Shown in pieces: positions 27,702-37,702 of a DNA stretch of 64,000 nucleotides (positions are counted from its first letter, which is position 1; every line of letters begins with the position of its first letter). The DNA lies in NCBI GenBank assembly GCA_021158465.1, contig JAGGUN010000019.1, positions 1 through 64,000 on the forward strand, in the 5' to 3' direction. The notes beneath the pieces are model-generated. The model was not told the DNA's origin, did not search any database, and saw only the letters and a list, made by a program, of their open reading frames with translations. Position numbers and translations under genes: made by a program. Origin of the DNA: a bacterium. Its GTDB lineage: Bacteria > UBP14 > UBA6098 > 4484-93.

Positions 27702-30212
27702 GTGAGAAGGGTTCTTGTCCTTATTTTTCTGCTTATACCTTTCGTTGTTTCTGCCGATGAGTTCACGCTTGTTGGTGAGCTTGGTGGCTTTCTCAACTGT
27801 TTTCGTGTTGAGGTATCTGGCGGTTGCGCTTATCTTCTTGACGGGAGGGAGCTGATCGTTATCGATGTATCCGAGCCGACGGAGCCATATGTGGCAGGCA
27901 GAGCAGCTCTTCCTGGTTATGGGCTTGGAATTGATATAGAAGGAGATTATGCTTATGTGACCGCAGGGACAGATATATGTGCTGTCGACATATCTGATCC
28001 GACCTCTCCGGTGGTTGTGACGACCTTTCCGGTAACAAACTATTCCTATGACCTGAAGGTTGAAGATGGGTGGGTGTATCTTGCGAACCTTTCTCGGATA
28101 CTTGTTTTGAGGCTGGTCACGCCGACAGGCTTTGAGGTGAGGGAGAGTTATTCGCCGGCGAGCGCATCGGTGAAATCTATTGATGTAGCGGCTGGAGTTG
28201 CCTATGTTGGTGCGGAGACCAACGGGTTCTATACGGTTGACATATCCGATACGCTTCTTCTTCGCCCGCTGGGTCACACGGATACCCCTGGATGGTGTCA
28301 GGGTATTGAGGTGCAGGGTGATTATGCATACATTGCGGATGCTGCTGTTGTCGGAGTGCCTGACACAGCCTCCGTCCAGATTGTAGATATATCTGACCCG
28401 AGGAGTCCGAGTATAGTCGGGTGTTATCTTTCTGCTGGGGGGAACTGTTTCAATGTTTTCCCTGCGAGGAATATTCTCTTCATTGCCGACGGGAACGGCG
28501 GAATAAAACTGCTTGATATCTTGGACCCTACATCGCCTGAGCTTGTACTCGGCGAGCCGACTGATGTCAGTGTTAAGGATGTTTTCTATCTGGATGGGCA
28601 TCTTTATGCTGTTGGTGGGGACAGGCTCCTCGTGTATTATACGGATGTTGTGGACACCGTAGGGGGAACGCATGATACAACGCCTCCGACAGCCAGGTTT
28701 ATACATCCTGACCAATATGCTGTGACATCCTGTAGAGACCAGAGCATATCCTTGATCGCCGGAGATGACACGGAGGTCGATTACTCATCGATTATCCTTC
28801 GAGTGAACAGTGTGGATTATACGGTTGACAGCAGCGGACTGTTCGTTGCTGGTGACACGATACATTTTGAGCCGCCCGATGGTTTTTACCTGCACAATGA
28901 CACGGTTCTGGTTCTGCTTACATCCCTTTCCGACACCGCTGGGAATTCGATGGAAGGACTTCCACTTGAACTTATATTCTACACGGATTTTGAGCCACCG
29001 GAGTTCTACAATCCTGTACCTGAGCCTTCCTCCGTCGTCTCGGATACGATGCTAACTGTAAGCCTGAATATCGATGATATTCCAGCAGGTGTGAATCCGA
29101 CATCACTTTCTATGAGCCTGAACGGTGAGATACTTTCGTATGGGGATCTTACATGGGATGGTGGAAGGGTAAGCTATGAATGCTCCTTTTCTCCTGGAGA
29201 CAGTGTTGAGGTTTGCTTGCTTCGGGCAGCGGACAATGCGAGATACTGCGGCTCAAATATGTTCGTAGGACCTCCTTATTGTTGGAGTTTCTTTATATAT
29301 GAATCTCCGGCAATCGAGGCAAGATTTGTATCACCGATAGATGGTGCAAGCCTCTCTTGGTCCCGCCCAGATTGTAAGATGTACCTCCATTCCGAGCGTG
29401 GAATCGATCCGATGTCTATAATGTTCGAGGCAGAGGGGGATACTTATACGATAGATAGCCCTGAACTCGACTTTGCTGATGATACCCTCTATTTCAGTGC
29501 TCCGTTTCTGACCGAACACGGGAGAGAATATAGCTATTCTCTCCTGTCGGTGGAGAGTATATCTGGGGAGGATAGGTTGGAGACGCCTGTTAGTATAACA
29601 TTCTTTGGCGACCTGGAGCCGCCGGATGTTATTTCAACGATACCAGAGAACGGAGAGACGGTCCACACGAGAACGCCAGAGATTGCCTTTGAGGTTGTCG
29701 ACGAGCCAGCAGGGGTTAACCCTTATGTTCTCAGGATAGATGTCAACGGGACAGCGTATCGTTATCCTGCGGAAGTCGACTGGGATGGAGAGTATGCGAG
29801 GGTTGCTGTGCCTGTTGAGTTCTCCGACCCGGACACTGTCGAGGTATGTCTTGCATCCTGTGGAGATAGGGTGACATTTGGCTCACCAAATATGCTTGTG
29901 CCACCGTACTGCTTCATATTCTATGTCTCTGTCTCAGGGATAGAAGAAGGGTATCCGAGCGGTTTTTCGCTTTTGGCTTATCCTGTGCCGTTCAACTCCT
30001 CCGTTGAGATTCAGCTAAACCTGGATGGCGCTGTCGATGGTAAGTTGTGTATTTTCAATCAAAAAGGTCAATTACTTGAAGTTTTACAGGAAGGAATAAT
30101 TACATCTGGCAAGTATATTTGGGATGCGAGAGGATTTCCTTCTGGTGTATATTTCTGTCGGCTTATATCGGACAGGTATAACGATTGTGTGAAGGTAGTT
30201 CTTTTGAAGTAA
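27702..30212 (+). CDS. Secreted LVIVD-repeat/Ig-like protein with T9SS-like sorting domain
   Basis: Signal peptide; LVIVD-like repeats (YAYVTAGTDICAVDISDPTSPVVV, VQIVDISDPRSPSIVG); C-terminal LLAYPVPFNSSVEIQLNLDG...SGVYFCRLISDRYNDCVKVVLLK. Confidence 0.87.
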   Translation: MRRVLVLIFLLIPFVVSADEFTLVGELGGFLNCFRVEVSGGCAYLLDGRELIVIDVSEPTEPYVAGRAALPGYGLGIDIEGDYAYVTAGTDICAVDISDPTSPVVVTTFPVTNYSYDLKVEDGWVYLANLSRILVLRLVTPTGFEVRESYSPASASVKSIDVAAGVAYVGAETNGFYTVDISDTLLLRPLGHTDTPGWCQGIEVQGDYAYIADAAVVGVPDTASVQIVDISDPRSPSIVGCYLSAGGNCFNVFPARNILFIADGNGGIKLLDILDPTSPELVLGEPTDVSVKDVFYLDGHLYAVGGDRLLVYYTDVVDTVGGTHDTTPPTARFIHPDQYAVTSCRDQSISLIAGDDTEVDYSSIILRVNSVDYTVDSSGLFVAGDTIHFEPPDGFYLHNDTVLVLLTSLSDTAGNSMEGLPLELIFYTDFEPPEFYNPVPEPSSVVSDTMLTVSLNIDDIPAGVNPTSLSMSLNGEILSYGDLTWDGGRVSYECSFSPGDSVEVCLLRAADNARYCGSNMFVGPPYCWSFFIYESPAIEARFVSPIDGASLSWSRPDCKMYLHSERGIDPMSIMFEAEGDTYTIDSPELDFADDTLYFSAPFLTEHGREYSYSLLSVESISGEDRLETPVSITFFGDLEPPDVISTIPENGETVHTRTPEIAFEVVDEPAGVNPYVLRIDVNGTAYRYPAEVDWDGEYARVAVPVEFSDPDTVEVCLASCGDRVTFGSPNMLVPPYCFIFYVSVSGIEEGYPSGFSLLAYPVPFNSSVEIQLNLDGAVDGKLCIFNQKGQLLEVLQEGIITSGKYIWDARGFPSGVYFCRLISDRYNDCVKVVLLK

Positions 30213-30233
30213 ATTCAAGGCAGGGGGTAGATA

Positions 30234-33200
30234 ATGAGAAAGGGTTTTTTAATCTTTTCTTTCGCCCTTATTTTTGCCTCATACCTGTTTGGTGAGGCGA
30301 ATCTGATAGAGGAAGCCTACCGAGAAGGTAGGATAACGCTTGGAGAGAGATGTCTTTACACTTTTTATGCGGTAAGGGAGCCTGAGAAATTGCCCAGGGA
30401 GTTCAAGGGCACGGATATTGGTAAGTCGATCACAACTGTCGCTCGTGATGCGTGGGTGCATATTGATGAATTCTCTCCGGTGGTGAGGCAGGAGCTTCTT
30501 GGTTATCTATCCAGACCTACCGGTCTTCCGGAGACATACGATACTGAGCATTTTAGGGTGCACTATACTACATCTGGGGCGAATGCTGTTCCCTCGAGCG
30601 CCTATGTAATACAGTATGCAAACGACTTTGAGGATGCTTGGAGCCACGAGACGGGGGAATTGGGTTTTTATACTCCTCCGTCCGACGGATATGCTGGTGG
30701 TGATAGCAGGTACGATGTTTACATAATGAGTCTTAGTGGAGGGATTTACGGTTACACGCAGCCTGAGGCTCCTGGTCCTGCTTCCTGGAACGATGCGACA
30801 AGTTTCATCGTTGTTAGGAACAATTATGCTGGTTTTCTCACGCCACAGGATGAGTGTATGCAGGTAACGAGTGCGCACGAGTTCTGTCATAGCTGTCAAT
30901 TTGCTTACGATTACGGGGAGAGTAATTGGTGGATGGAGATAACATCTGTCTGGATGGAGACAGAGATGTATCCATCTTCCAATGACTATATGCTATACTT
31001 ACCGACATTCTTCAATGATCCATCGGTTTCAATAACCGTTTTCAACGGTGAGCATGAGTATTCCAGCTGTGTCTGGGGGATTTATCTTGCTCAGAGGTTT
31101 GGCAGGGATATTATAAGGGCGATATGGGATAATTGTCGATATAGCACAGCCCTTTCGGCGTTTCAGAATGTTCTCTCACAGCCTGGTTACTCTTCATCGA
31201 GGGATGCGGCTTTCTCCGAGTTCACCATTTGGAACTATTTCACCAATTCCCGTGCGACTGGTAGCACATATCCTCGTGCCTCGGAGTTCCCACTGGTACA
31301 TATTGAGAGGAGTTACTCAAGCTATCCTGTGACGGGTGGAGGAACAGTGCATCCGCCCGATCACCTTGCGGCGAACTATATAGAGTTCAACCTACCACCG
31401 ACGGGAAGAGGTCCTTTCACTGTTGTCTTCGATGGTGAGGATGGATACCGCTGGAACGCCCAGTTGATACTTCTGGGTCCTGGTTTGGCATATTCCGTTG
31501 AATCGATCCCGCTTGATTATACTGGTTATGGTCACATCTCTATCGATGACTGGGAGAGCTATGACAAGGTAATCCTTGTTCCTGTTGTTCTCTCGACGAG
31601 CGGAGATGACATCCCGTTTTCGTTCTCTGCCAACTTTGAGGAGATGGCACCTGAGCTTTATCCGCCCGTCAATCTTGTTGCGGAGAGCGGTCATGACAGA
31701 GAGGTGCCGCTTTCCTGGGAACCGCCGAGTCCAGGTGGTGGGGGGGTGGATACGCTCGATTACACCGATGGCACTCCGGCTGGATATTATCCAGCAGGGG
31801 ATGGTGATATACTTGCTATGAGGTTCACGCCGGAGAGACCTTGCTCGATTAGGACGATTGAGGTATATTTCTATTCTGGCGGTTCGTATCCTGATGTGAC
31901 GCTGCATATCTGGCCTGACGGTGGTGGGGTGCCGGATGTCTCGACCGATATTATAACGCCGGTTACCGTTTCCCCTGAGGCTTATCCGAGCCCAACTGTT
32001 ATTACATTTACCGGAGAAGTGCCTGTAATATCAACAGGTGATGAGTTTTTCATTGGGATTCAAAATCCGTCCTCCGATACCGTTGGGATACTGCTCGATG
32101 CCTCTGCCTCTGCCTCGCCATCCCGTTCGGTGCTGTATCTTAGTTCAGAGTCTTCCTGGTATACCCTCGATGGGGATTGGTTCATAATTCCCGTTGTAAG
32201 GTATTACGGTATGAGGTTCTTTTCTGCTCCTGAGGATGAGCCGTTATCTTATAATATCTGGCGCTCGGAGACAAACGGTGGACCTTACGCCTACATTGAT
32301 AACGCCACTGGAACGAGTTATACTGACCGTTCGGTAATAAACGGTCATACATATTATTATGTTGTGACGGCGGTGTATTCAGAGGGTGAGAGCCCTTACT
32401 CGAATCAGGCTGTTGCTATTCCGGGTGTTGTTGTTTCTACTGCGGATACGCTCATCTATGATGACGGTGCTTCTGTTGGCGGTTATACTATGTCTGCTGG
32501 GGACCAATTTGCAATCAGGCTGACCCCTGATGCACCCTGTCAGATACTTGCACTCCAGTATTATGTTATCGGAAGTGGGATGTTCCAGCCGAACGTTTAC
32601 ACCTGGACAGGCTCGCGTGTCGGCTCACCGATGACACCTGGGTTTTTATACACGGTTGAGACGCCGACATCTGGTTGGATAGAGGTTGATGTTTCCTCCT
32701 ATGAGCTTTACGCCAATGGGGATTTTGTTGTTTCTTTTGGTTTTGTCTCTGATGATATTGGTCTCGCTGTGGATACGACGGGTGGAGGAGGGAGGTGCTG
32801 GGACTATTACCACGAGTATGATATGTGGGTGGAGACCGACTGGATGTATTTCATAAGGGCGGTTGTCAGATATGTTGACACGACAGAAACGCATACGATA
32901 AGCGGTTGTGTGTATCTTTCTGGTGGCACGGGTGGTTCTGTGCCGGGTGATCTTTCTGGCAGTATAGTTAGGGTTGAGGGGACAACGCTTGCTGACACGA
33001 CAGGCGTCGATGGTCATTATAGTTTCCCTGGGCTTGTTGTTGGCTCGTATAGTCTAAAGGCGAGCCACCCCGGGTATGAGCCTGCGACTGCCTCCGTTAG
33101 TGTTAGGAGTGATGTTACCTGCGACTTCAACCTTATCCCGCTTGAGACACCGTTGAATGAACCGAGGAACCTTTCTGCATCCAGTTATCATGACTCCGAG

Positions 33201-35870
33201 GTTCCGCTCTTCTGGGAGCTGCCGTATGGTGAGCCTGGCACGACCGAGGAGATAGGGTATGATGATGGGGGAACTCACTACTACTATTATCCGATGCCTT
33301 CTGGCTCGATTGAAGAAACGAGATTCTTCGTCTGGTTCCCCTGCACGCTTAAGGTGGTTGGAGTTGCGTTCTACGACAGTGTTGGAGTCTACGATGATGT
33401 TGAGGTGCACATCTGGGCAGATGATGGATACGGAATGCCCGATACATCCGTTAATCTGGTGACGCCTCTTGTGGTTGAGCCCGAGCCTTTTGACCCGCGT
33501 TACGGCGTTCAGTGGACGGTTGTCGACCTCTCTGATTCGGGGATTGTCTTCCCTGCGGGCAGTGAGTTCCATATCGGGGTTAGAAAGCTGGGAGACCATC
33601 CCAGTGTGCTTTCCGATTCGGCAGCCTCATACACTCCACCGAGGAGTCATGCCTTTAATTCAGCGCTGGAAAACTGGGTAGAAACGAATGACTATCTAAT
33701 CCATATTATCGTTACATATACCGAGCCTTTCAGGAGGACTGCGGCTGTCTGTCCTGCAAAGCCTGCCAGAGGTTTTGAGGAGTCTCATATATTTGCTAAT
33801 ACAGGGAGAGTCGTATCTCCTGTTCCACGGATCAGGGGGGTAAGTGAAAGCCTTGCTGCCGAGGGTATCCTCGGGTACAATATATATCGAAGCACCGTTC
33901 CACACACGGGATACAGCCTAATTGCGACAGTTGATACGAACTCGTATGTTGACAGCACCGTTTTGAACGGGACAAGATATTACTATGTTGCGACGGCAAT
34001 TTATCCACACGGAGAGAGCGACTACTCGAATGAGGCATCTGCTTTACCGAGGGCACCGGTTGGGGATGCGGCGGTTCTTGTCGTCGATGACGACGGGAGC
34101 GTTACCGTTCCGGTATTTGAGGACCTTGCGGAGTACTATACCGAGCCGCTTGATAGCCTCGGAGTTCCTTATAATGTCTATGAGGTAACAGAAATTGGTG
34201 GCAATGGTCCCGACGCTGAGACGATGTCGGGGTATCAGGCGGTCATATGGCTTACGGGGAGGTGCTATTCTGAGACTATGACTCTGACGGACGATGATGA
34301 GACTGCTCTCTCTGAGTATCTTGACGGTGGCGGAAAGCTTTTCCTCTCTGCTCAGGACTACCTTTGGGATAGATATTACGGCGCTACAAGCTTTGCACCG
34401 GGGGATTTCCCGTACGACTATCTTGGTATCAGCGGAGCTACTCAGGACCTTTGGGCGATATATGGCGACACATCGGCGACGATCGTTGGCATGGCTGGCT
34501 CACTCGCTGAGGGGTTGGTATTCAGGTTCAGGAACCCGTTCGATGAGTGGGCTCTTTACCCTGACAACCTCTTTGCAAGGGATGGGGCGGACTATGTCTT
34601 CCAAATAACCGGAGATATATCGAGTGGTTATCCTGCTGTGGAATATGGTTTTGGTCGTTCGAAGACTGTTTTTACGACGCTTGAGTTCTCCGGTCTTGCC
34701 GAGAGGGGAGGCGATAACACGAGGCTTGAGCTTATGCGGAGGATACTGTTCGACTATTTCGGTGTGTATCTTGGCGAGGAAAGGGAGGTAACATACAATC
34801 CGGTCGCTGGTTGGAACCAGTTCTCGCTTCCGCTGGATGTGGATGATTACTCTACTGACTCTGTTTTCCCTGGGAGTGAGTACTGCTTCTGGTATAATCC
34901 TGATTCGGCGAGGTATGAGGAGGCGGACGAGATTGAGGCTGGCAAGTCGTATTTCGTGTGGTTTCCGAGGGATACGAGTTTTACTATATCTGGACGTCCT
35001 CTTATGAGTTTTACCGTTCGCCTTAGGGTCGGCTGGAATATGACAGGGAGTATCTGGTCAGAGGATGGTGTCCCGTATGCAAACGCTTCTACTGACCCAG
35101 ATGGGCTTATCCTTCTGGATGCTTATCATTTTGATGCATCGAGACGAATATATACCCCTTCGGATGTGATAGTTCCTGGGCTTGGATACTGGAGCCTCGT
35201 CACAGGGAGTTGCAACTACACCCTAACCGAAGGTGAGGGGAAAAGAAAACCTGAAGAGAGGGCTGAACCCATTGCAACATTTACCTTCCCAGGGTATGGG
35301 AGTGTGTCTATCGTCTCATCGGAGAGGGGATTCTCTGTACCCGCTCTTCCTGTCTTGCCCGGGGTAGAGAGGGAGCTGTTTTTCGACTCTCCCGAGGGAA
35401 GGCTGATGATGTTGGCAACAGAGCCTGTCTTGGGTGAGGAGTGGACGCTTGTCATAAGGGGGGATGGCAGCCTGAGATATTCGATTGCACCCGGCTATCT
35501 GTTTGAATGCGATATGGATGGCGTGAAGATGCATCTTATCTCATGCGGCAGTATCGATGTGGAAGGGGAAACAGTTCTTAAGCTCACACTTAGTGGTGTA
35601 AAGCCTGAGAGTTTCGTTCTGTTGGGTAACTTCCCTAACCCGTTCAATCCGGAGACTAAGCTCTGTTTTCTTCTTCCCGAGGACCGAGAGGTTACACTTT
35701 CCGTCTATAATCTGACGGGTGGTTGTATCTTCGAAGAGAGGTATGGGAGGATGTCAGCGGGGATGAACTCCCTCGTCTGGAACGGGGAGAAGTTCCCGTC
35801 GGGTGTATATCTGTTCAGGCTTCGCGCAGGGAACGAGGAAAGGTTCGGCAGGATGATGCTCGTAAAATAA
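30234..35870 (+). CDS. Large secreted metalloprotease-like (HExxH, MXAN_6640-type) multidomain protein with T9SS-like sorting domain
   Basis: DTEHFRVHYTTSGANAVP...; HEFCH at 30876-30890; FnIII-like segments; carboxypeptidase-regulatory-like domain; C-terminal LLGNFPNPFNPETKLCFLLPEDREVTLSVYNLTG...SGVYLFRLRAGNEERFGRMMLVK. Confidence 0.85.
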   Translation: MRKGFLIFSFALIFASYLFGEANLIEEAYREGRITLGERCLYTFYAVREPEKLPREFKGTDIGKSITTVARDAWVHIDEFSPVVRQELLGYLSRPTGLPETYDTEHFRVHYTTSGANAVPSSAYVIQYANDFEDAWSHETGELGFYTPPSDGYAGGDSRYDVYIMSLSGGIYGYTQPEAPGPASWNDATSFIVVRNNYAGFLTPQDECMQVTSAHEFCHSCQFAYDYGESNWWMEITSVWMETEMYPSSNDYMLYLPTFFNDPSVSITVFNGEHEYSSCVWGIYLAQRFGRDIIRAIWDNCRYSTALSAFQNVLSQPGYSSSRDAAFSEFTIWNYFTNSRATGSTYPRASEFPLVHIERSYSSYPVTGGGTVHPPDHLAANYIEFNLPPTGRGPFTVVFDGEDGYRWNAQLILLGPGLAYSVESIPLDYTGYGHISIDDWESYDKVILVPVVLSTSGDDIPFSFSANFEEMAPELYPPVNLVAESGHDREVPLSWEPPSPGGGGVDTLDYTDGTPAGYYPAGDGDILAMRFTPERPCSIRTIEVYFYSGGSYPDVTLHIWPDGGGVPDVSTDIITPVTVSPEAYPSPTVITFTGEVPVISTGDEFFIGIQNPSSDTVGILLDASASASPSRSVLYLSSESSWYTLDGDWFIIPVVRYYGMRFFSAPEDEPLSYNIWRSETNGGPYAYIDNATGTSYTDRSVINGHTYYYVVTAVYSEGESPYSNQAVAIPGVVVSTADTLIYDDGASVGGYTMSAGDQFAIRLTPDAPCQILALQYYVIGSGMFQPNVYTWTGSRVGSPMTPGFLYTVETPTSGWIEVDVSSYELYANGDFVVSFGFVSDDIGLAVDTTGGGGRCWDYYHEYDMWVETDWMYFIRAVVRYVDTTETHTISGCVYLSGGTGGSVPGDLSGSIVRVEGTTLADTTGVDGHYSFPGLVVGSYSLKASHPGYEPATASVSVRSDVTCDFNLIPLETPLNEPRNLSASSYHDSEVPLFWELPYGEPGTTEEIGYDDGGTHYYYYPMPSGSIEETRFFVWFPCTLKVVGVAFYDSVGVYDDVEVHIWADDGYGMPDTSVNLVTPLVVEPEPFDPRYGVQWTVVDLSDSGIVFPAGSEFHIGVRKLGDHPSVLSDSAASYTPPRSHAFNSALENWVETNDYLIHIIVTYTEPFRRTAAVCPAKPARGFEESHIFANTGRVVSPVPRIRGVSESLAAEGILGYNIYRSTVPHTGYSLIATVDTNSYVDSTVLNGTRYYYVATAIYPHGESDYSNEASALPRAPVGDAAVLVVDDDGSVTVPVFEDLAEYYTEPLDSLGVPYNVYEVTEIGGNGPDAETMSGYQAVIWLTGRCYSETMTLTDDDETALSEYLDGGGKLFLSAQDYLWDRYYGATSFAPGDFPYDYLGISGATQDLWAIYGDTSATIVGMAGSLAEGLVFRFRNPFDEWALYPDNLFARDGADYVFQITGDISSGYPAVEYGFGRSKTVFTTLEFSGLAERGGDNTRLELMRRILFDYFGVYLGEEREVTYNPVAGWNQFSLPLDVDDYSTDSVFPGSEYCFWYNPDSARYEEADEIEAGKSYFVWFPRDTSFTISGRPLMSFTVRLRVGWNMTGSIWSEDGVPYANASTDPDGLILLDAYHFDASRRIYTPSDVIVPGLGYWSLVTGSCNYTLTEGEGKRKPEERAEPIATFTFPGYGSVSIVSSERGFSVPALPVLPGVERELFFDSPEGRLMMLATEPVLGEEWTLVIRGDGSLRYSIAPGYLFECDMDGVKMHLISCGSIDVEGETVLKLTLSGVKPESFVLLGNFPNPFNPETKLCFLLPEDREVTLSVYNLTGGCIFEERYGRMSAGMNSLVWNGEKFPSGVYLFRLRAGNEERFGRMMLVK

Positions 35871-35879
35871 AGGAGCGAG

Positions 35880-37700
35880 ATGAGGAGGCTGTCCTTAGCT
35901 GTTATAGTTCTGCTTCTTTTGTGGAGTGTTCTTGAGGGTAAGGTGGACAAGTATTGGATATTCTTCTCCGACAAGGGGAAGATAGATATAGACTCTGCCC
36001 TGGCTCATCTTGAAGCAAACCTGACTCCGCATGCCCGAGCTCGCAGGGAGAAGCTGTTTTCCAACAGGGAGTTCCTTGTGGACTTTCAAGACATCCCCGT
36101 CAATGAAGATTATATTAGGTCTCTTCAGTTGATGGGTGTTGTGCCTGTTCACAGGAGCAGGTGGCTGAACGCTATCTCCGCTTATCTCCCTGATACGCTC
36201 TTGGAGGATATCCAGATGTTTGGGTTTGTTGATTCGGTTAAAAGGATTATCCCCTTGCCAGCAGACAACGGGAAGCCAATGACTGTACCGCTGTTCTCTC
36301 CAGGTGAGACACTGCCCTATGACTACGGTCCTTCTTTTCACCAGTATGATATGATTAAGATCCCGTTTGCTCACAGGCTTGGGCTGACCGGTGACGGTGT
36401 TTTGGTTTGTATTATGGATACAGGTTTTAGAACGACGCACCAGGCGTTTGCCGAGATGGAGATTGTTGCCACATACGATTTCATAGATGGTGATGAGGTG
36501 GTTGACCTTGAGCCTGGTGATCTACCGAGCCAGATATATCATGGGACATCTACACTTTCGGTTGTGGGAGGGAGGTACGACGGTCAGATTGTTGCTCCGG
36601 CGTTTGGGTCGTGGTATCTTCTTGCTAAGACAGAGGATTTGTCGATGGAGATGCCCGTTGAGATGGACCACTGGGTCGCTGCAATGGAGTGGGCAGACAG
36701 TATAGGCGCGGATGTTATAACAACCTCACTTGGATACAGTCGCTTCGACGATGGAACAGGATACACATACGAGGATATGGACGGAAACACAACGGTTATA
36801 ACAGTCGCCGCTGACAGGGCAGCAGAGCTGGGGATACTGGTATTCACATCAGCAGGGAACTCGGGACCATCTCCCGGGACGCTTACCGCGCCTGCCGACG
36901 CTGATAGTGCCGTTGCTGTTGGAGCGCTCGAACCGTATGGCGAGCCTGCAGGTTTTAGTTCCCGTGGTCCGACATACGACGGGAGGATAAAGCCCGATAT
37001 ATCCACTCAGGGAGTTGCAGTTGCCTGCGCGAACTCGGAAGATGATTTCTCCTTTGGTGCGTTTGGTGGAACATCGGCTGCTTGTCCAATCGCGGCTGGA
37101 CTTGGGGCACTTCTGCTCGAGGCTCACCCCGACTGGACACCTACGATGGCTATTGACTCTGTGAAGCGTTATGCGAGCGAATCGGCTACACCCAACAACG
37201 ATGTCGGATGGGGAATACCAAACCTGCTTCTGACGCTTACCGGAGGGGTAGACACGCTCACTGTTCCAATTTCCCTTGTCCGTGGATGGAATATGATTTC
37301 GTTCCCGATCATCTTTGAGAGTGATATAAGGGATGTTCTCCCGATTATAGGGTATGCGTATAGCTTCGACCCTGAAAGTTACGCATATAGAAGGGACAGT
37401 ATAGCAACCCCAGGTGTTGGATATTTTGTTCTATCGGGTGTCGATACGACGGTCTATATCACGGGGGTGCCTGTTCCCATTTACGCGAGAGAGCTTCATG
37501 CTGGCTGGAACCTTGTCGGGTCGATATGTCGGGATTTTGCTTACCCATCGGTGGACAGCCGACCAGATGGTGTGCTGTATGGTGGCGCTTACCTGTTTAA
37601 TGCAGGGAGCCGCAGGTATGAGGAGAGAGATACACTTGAGCCAGGTAAAGGATACTGGATACTTTCACTTGAACCGTCAAAGATATGGGTAGGGAGGTAG
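35880..37700 (+). CDS. Secreted S8 (subtilisin-like) serine protease
   Basis: VLVCIMDTGFRTTH (Asp), YHGTSTLSVVGG (His), FGGTSAACPIAAG (Ser); signal peptide. Confidence 0.92.
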   Translation: MRRLSLAVIVLLLLWSVLEGKVDKYWIFFSDKGKIDIDSALAHLEANLTPHARARREKLFSNREFLVDFQDIPVNEDYIRSLQLMGVVPVHRSRWLNAISAYLPDTLLEDIQMFGFVDSVKRIIPLPADNGKPMTVPLFSPGETLPYDYGPSFHQYDMIKIPFAHRLGLTGDGVLVCIMDTGFRTTHQAFAEMEIVATYDFIDGDEVVDLEPGDLPSQIYHGTSTLSVVGGRYDGQIVAPAFGSWYLLAKTEDLSMEMPVEMDHWVAAMEWADSIGADVITTSLGYSRFDDGTGYTYEDMDGNTTVITVAADRAAELGILVFTSAGNSGPSPGTLTAPADADSAVAVGALEPYGEPAGFSSRGPTYDGRIKPDISTQGVAVACANSEDDFSFGAFGGTSAACPIAAGLGALLLEAHPDWTPTMAIDSVKRYASESATPNNDVGWGIPNLLLTLTGGVDTLTVPISLVRGWNMISFPIIFESDIRDVLPIIGYAYSFDPESYAYRRDSIATPGVGYFVLSGVDTTVYITGVPVPIYARELHAGWNLVGSICRDFAYPSVDSRPDGVLYGGAYLFNAGSRRYEERDTLEPGKGYWILSLEPSKIWVGR

Positions 37701-37702
37701 AT

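Noticed and set aside
27642-28715. 357-aa minus-strand ORF
   Set aside because: Shadow ORF fully antisense to the LVIVD protein gene; Arg/Ile/Tyr/Cys-biased composition and no recognisable domain.
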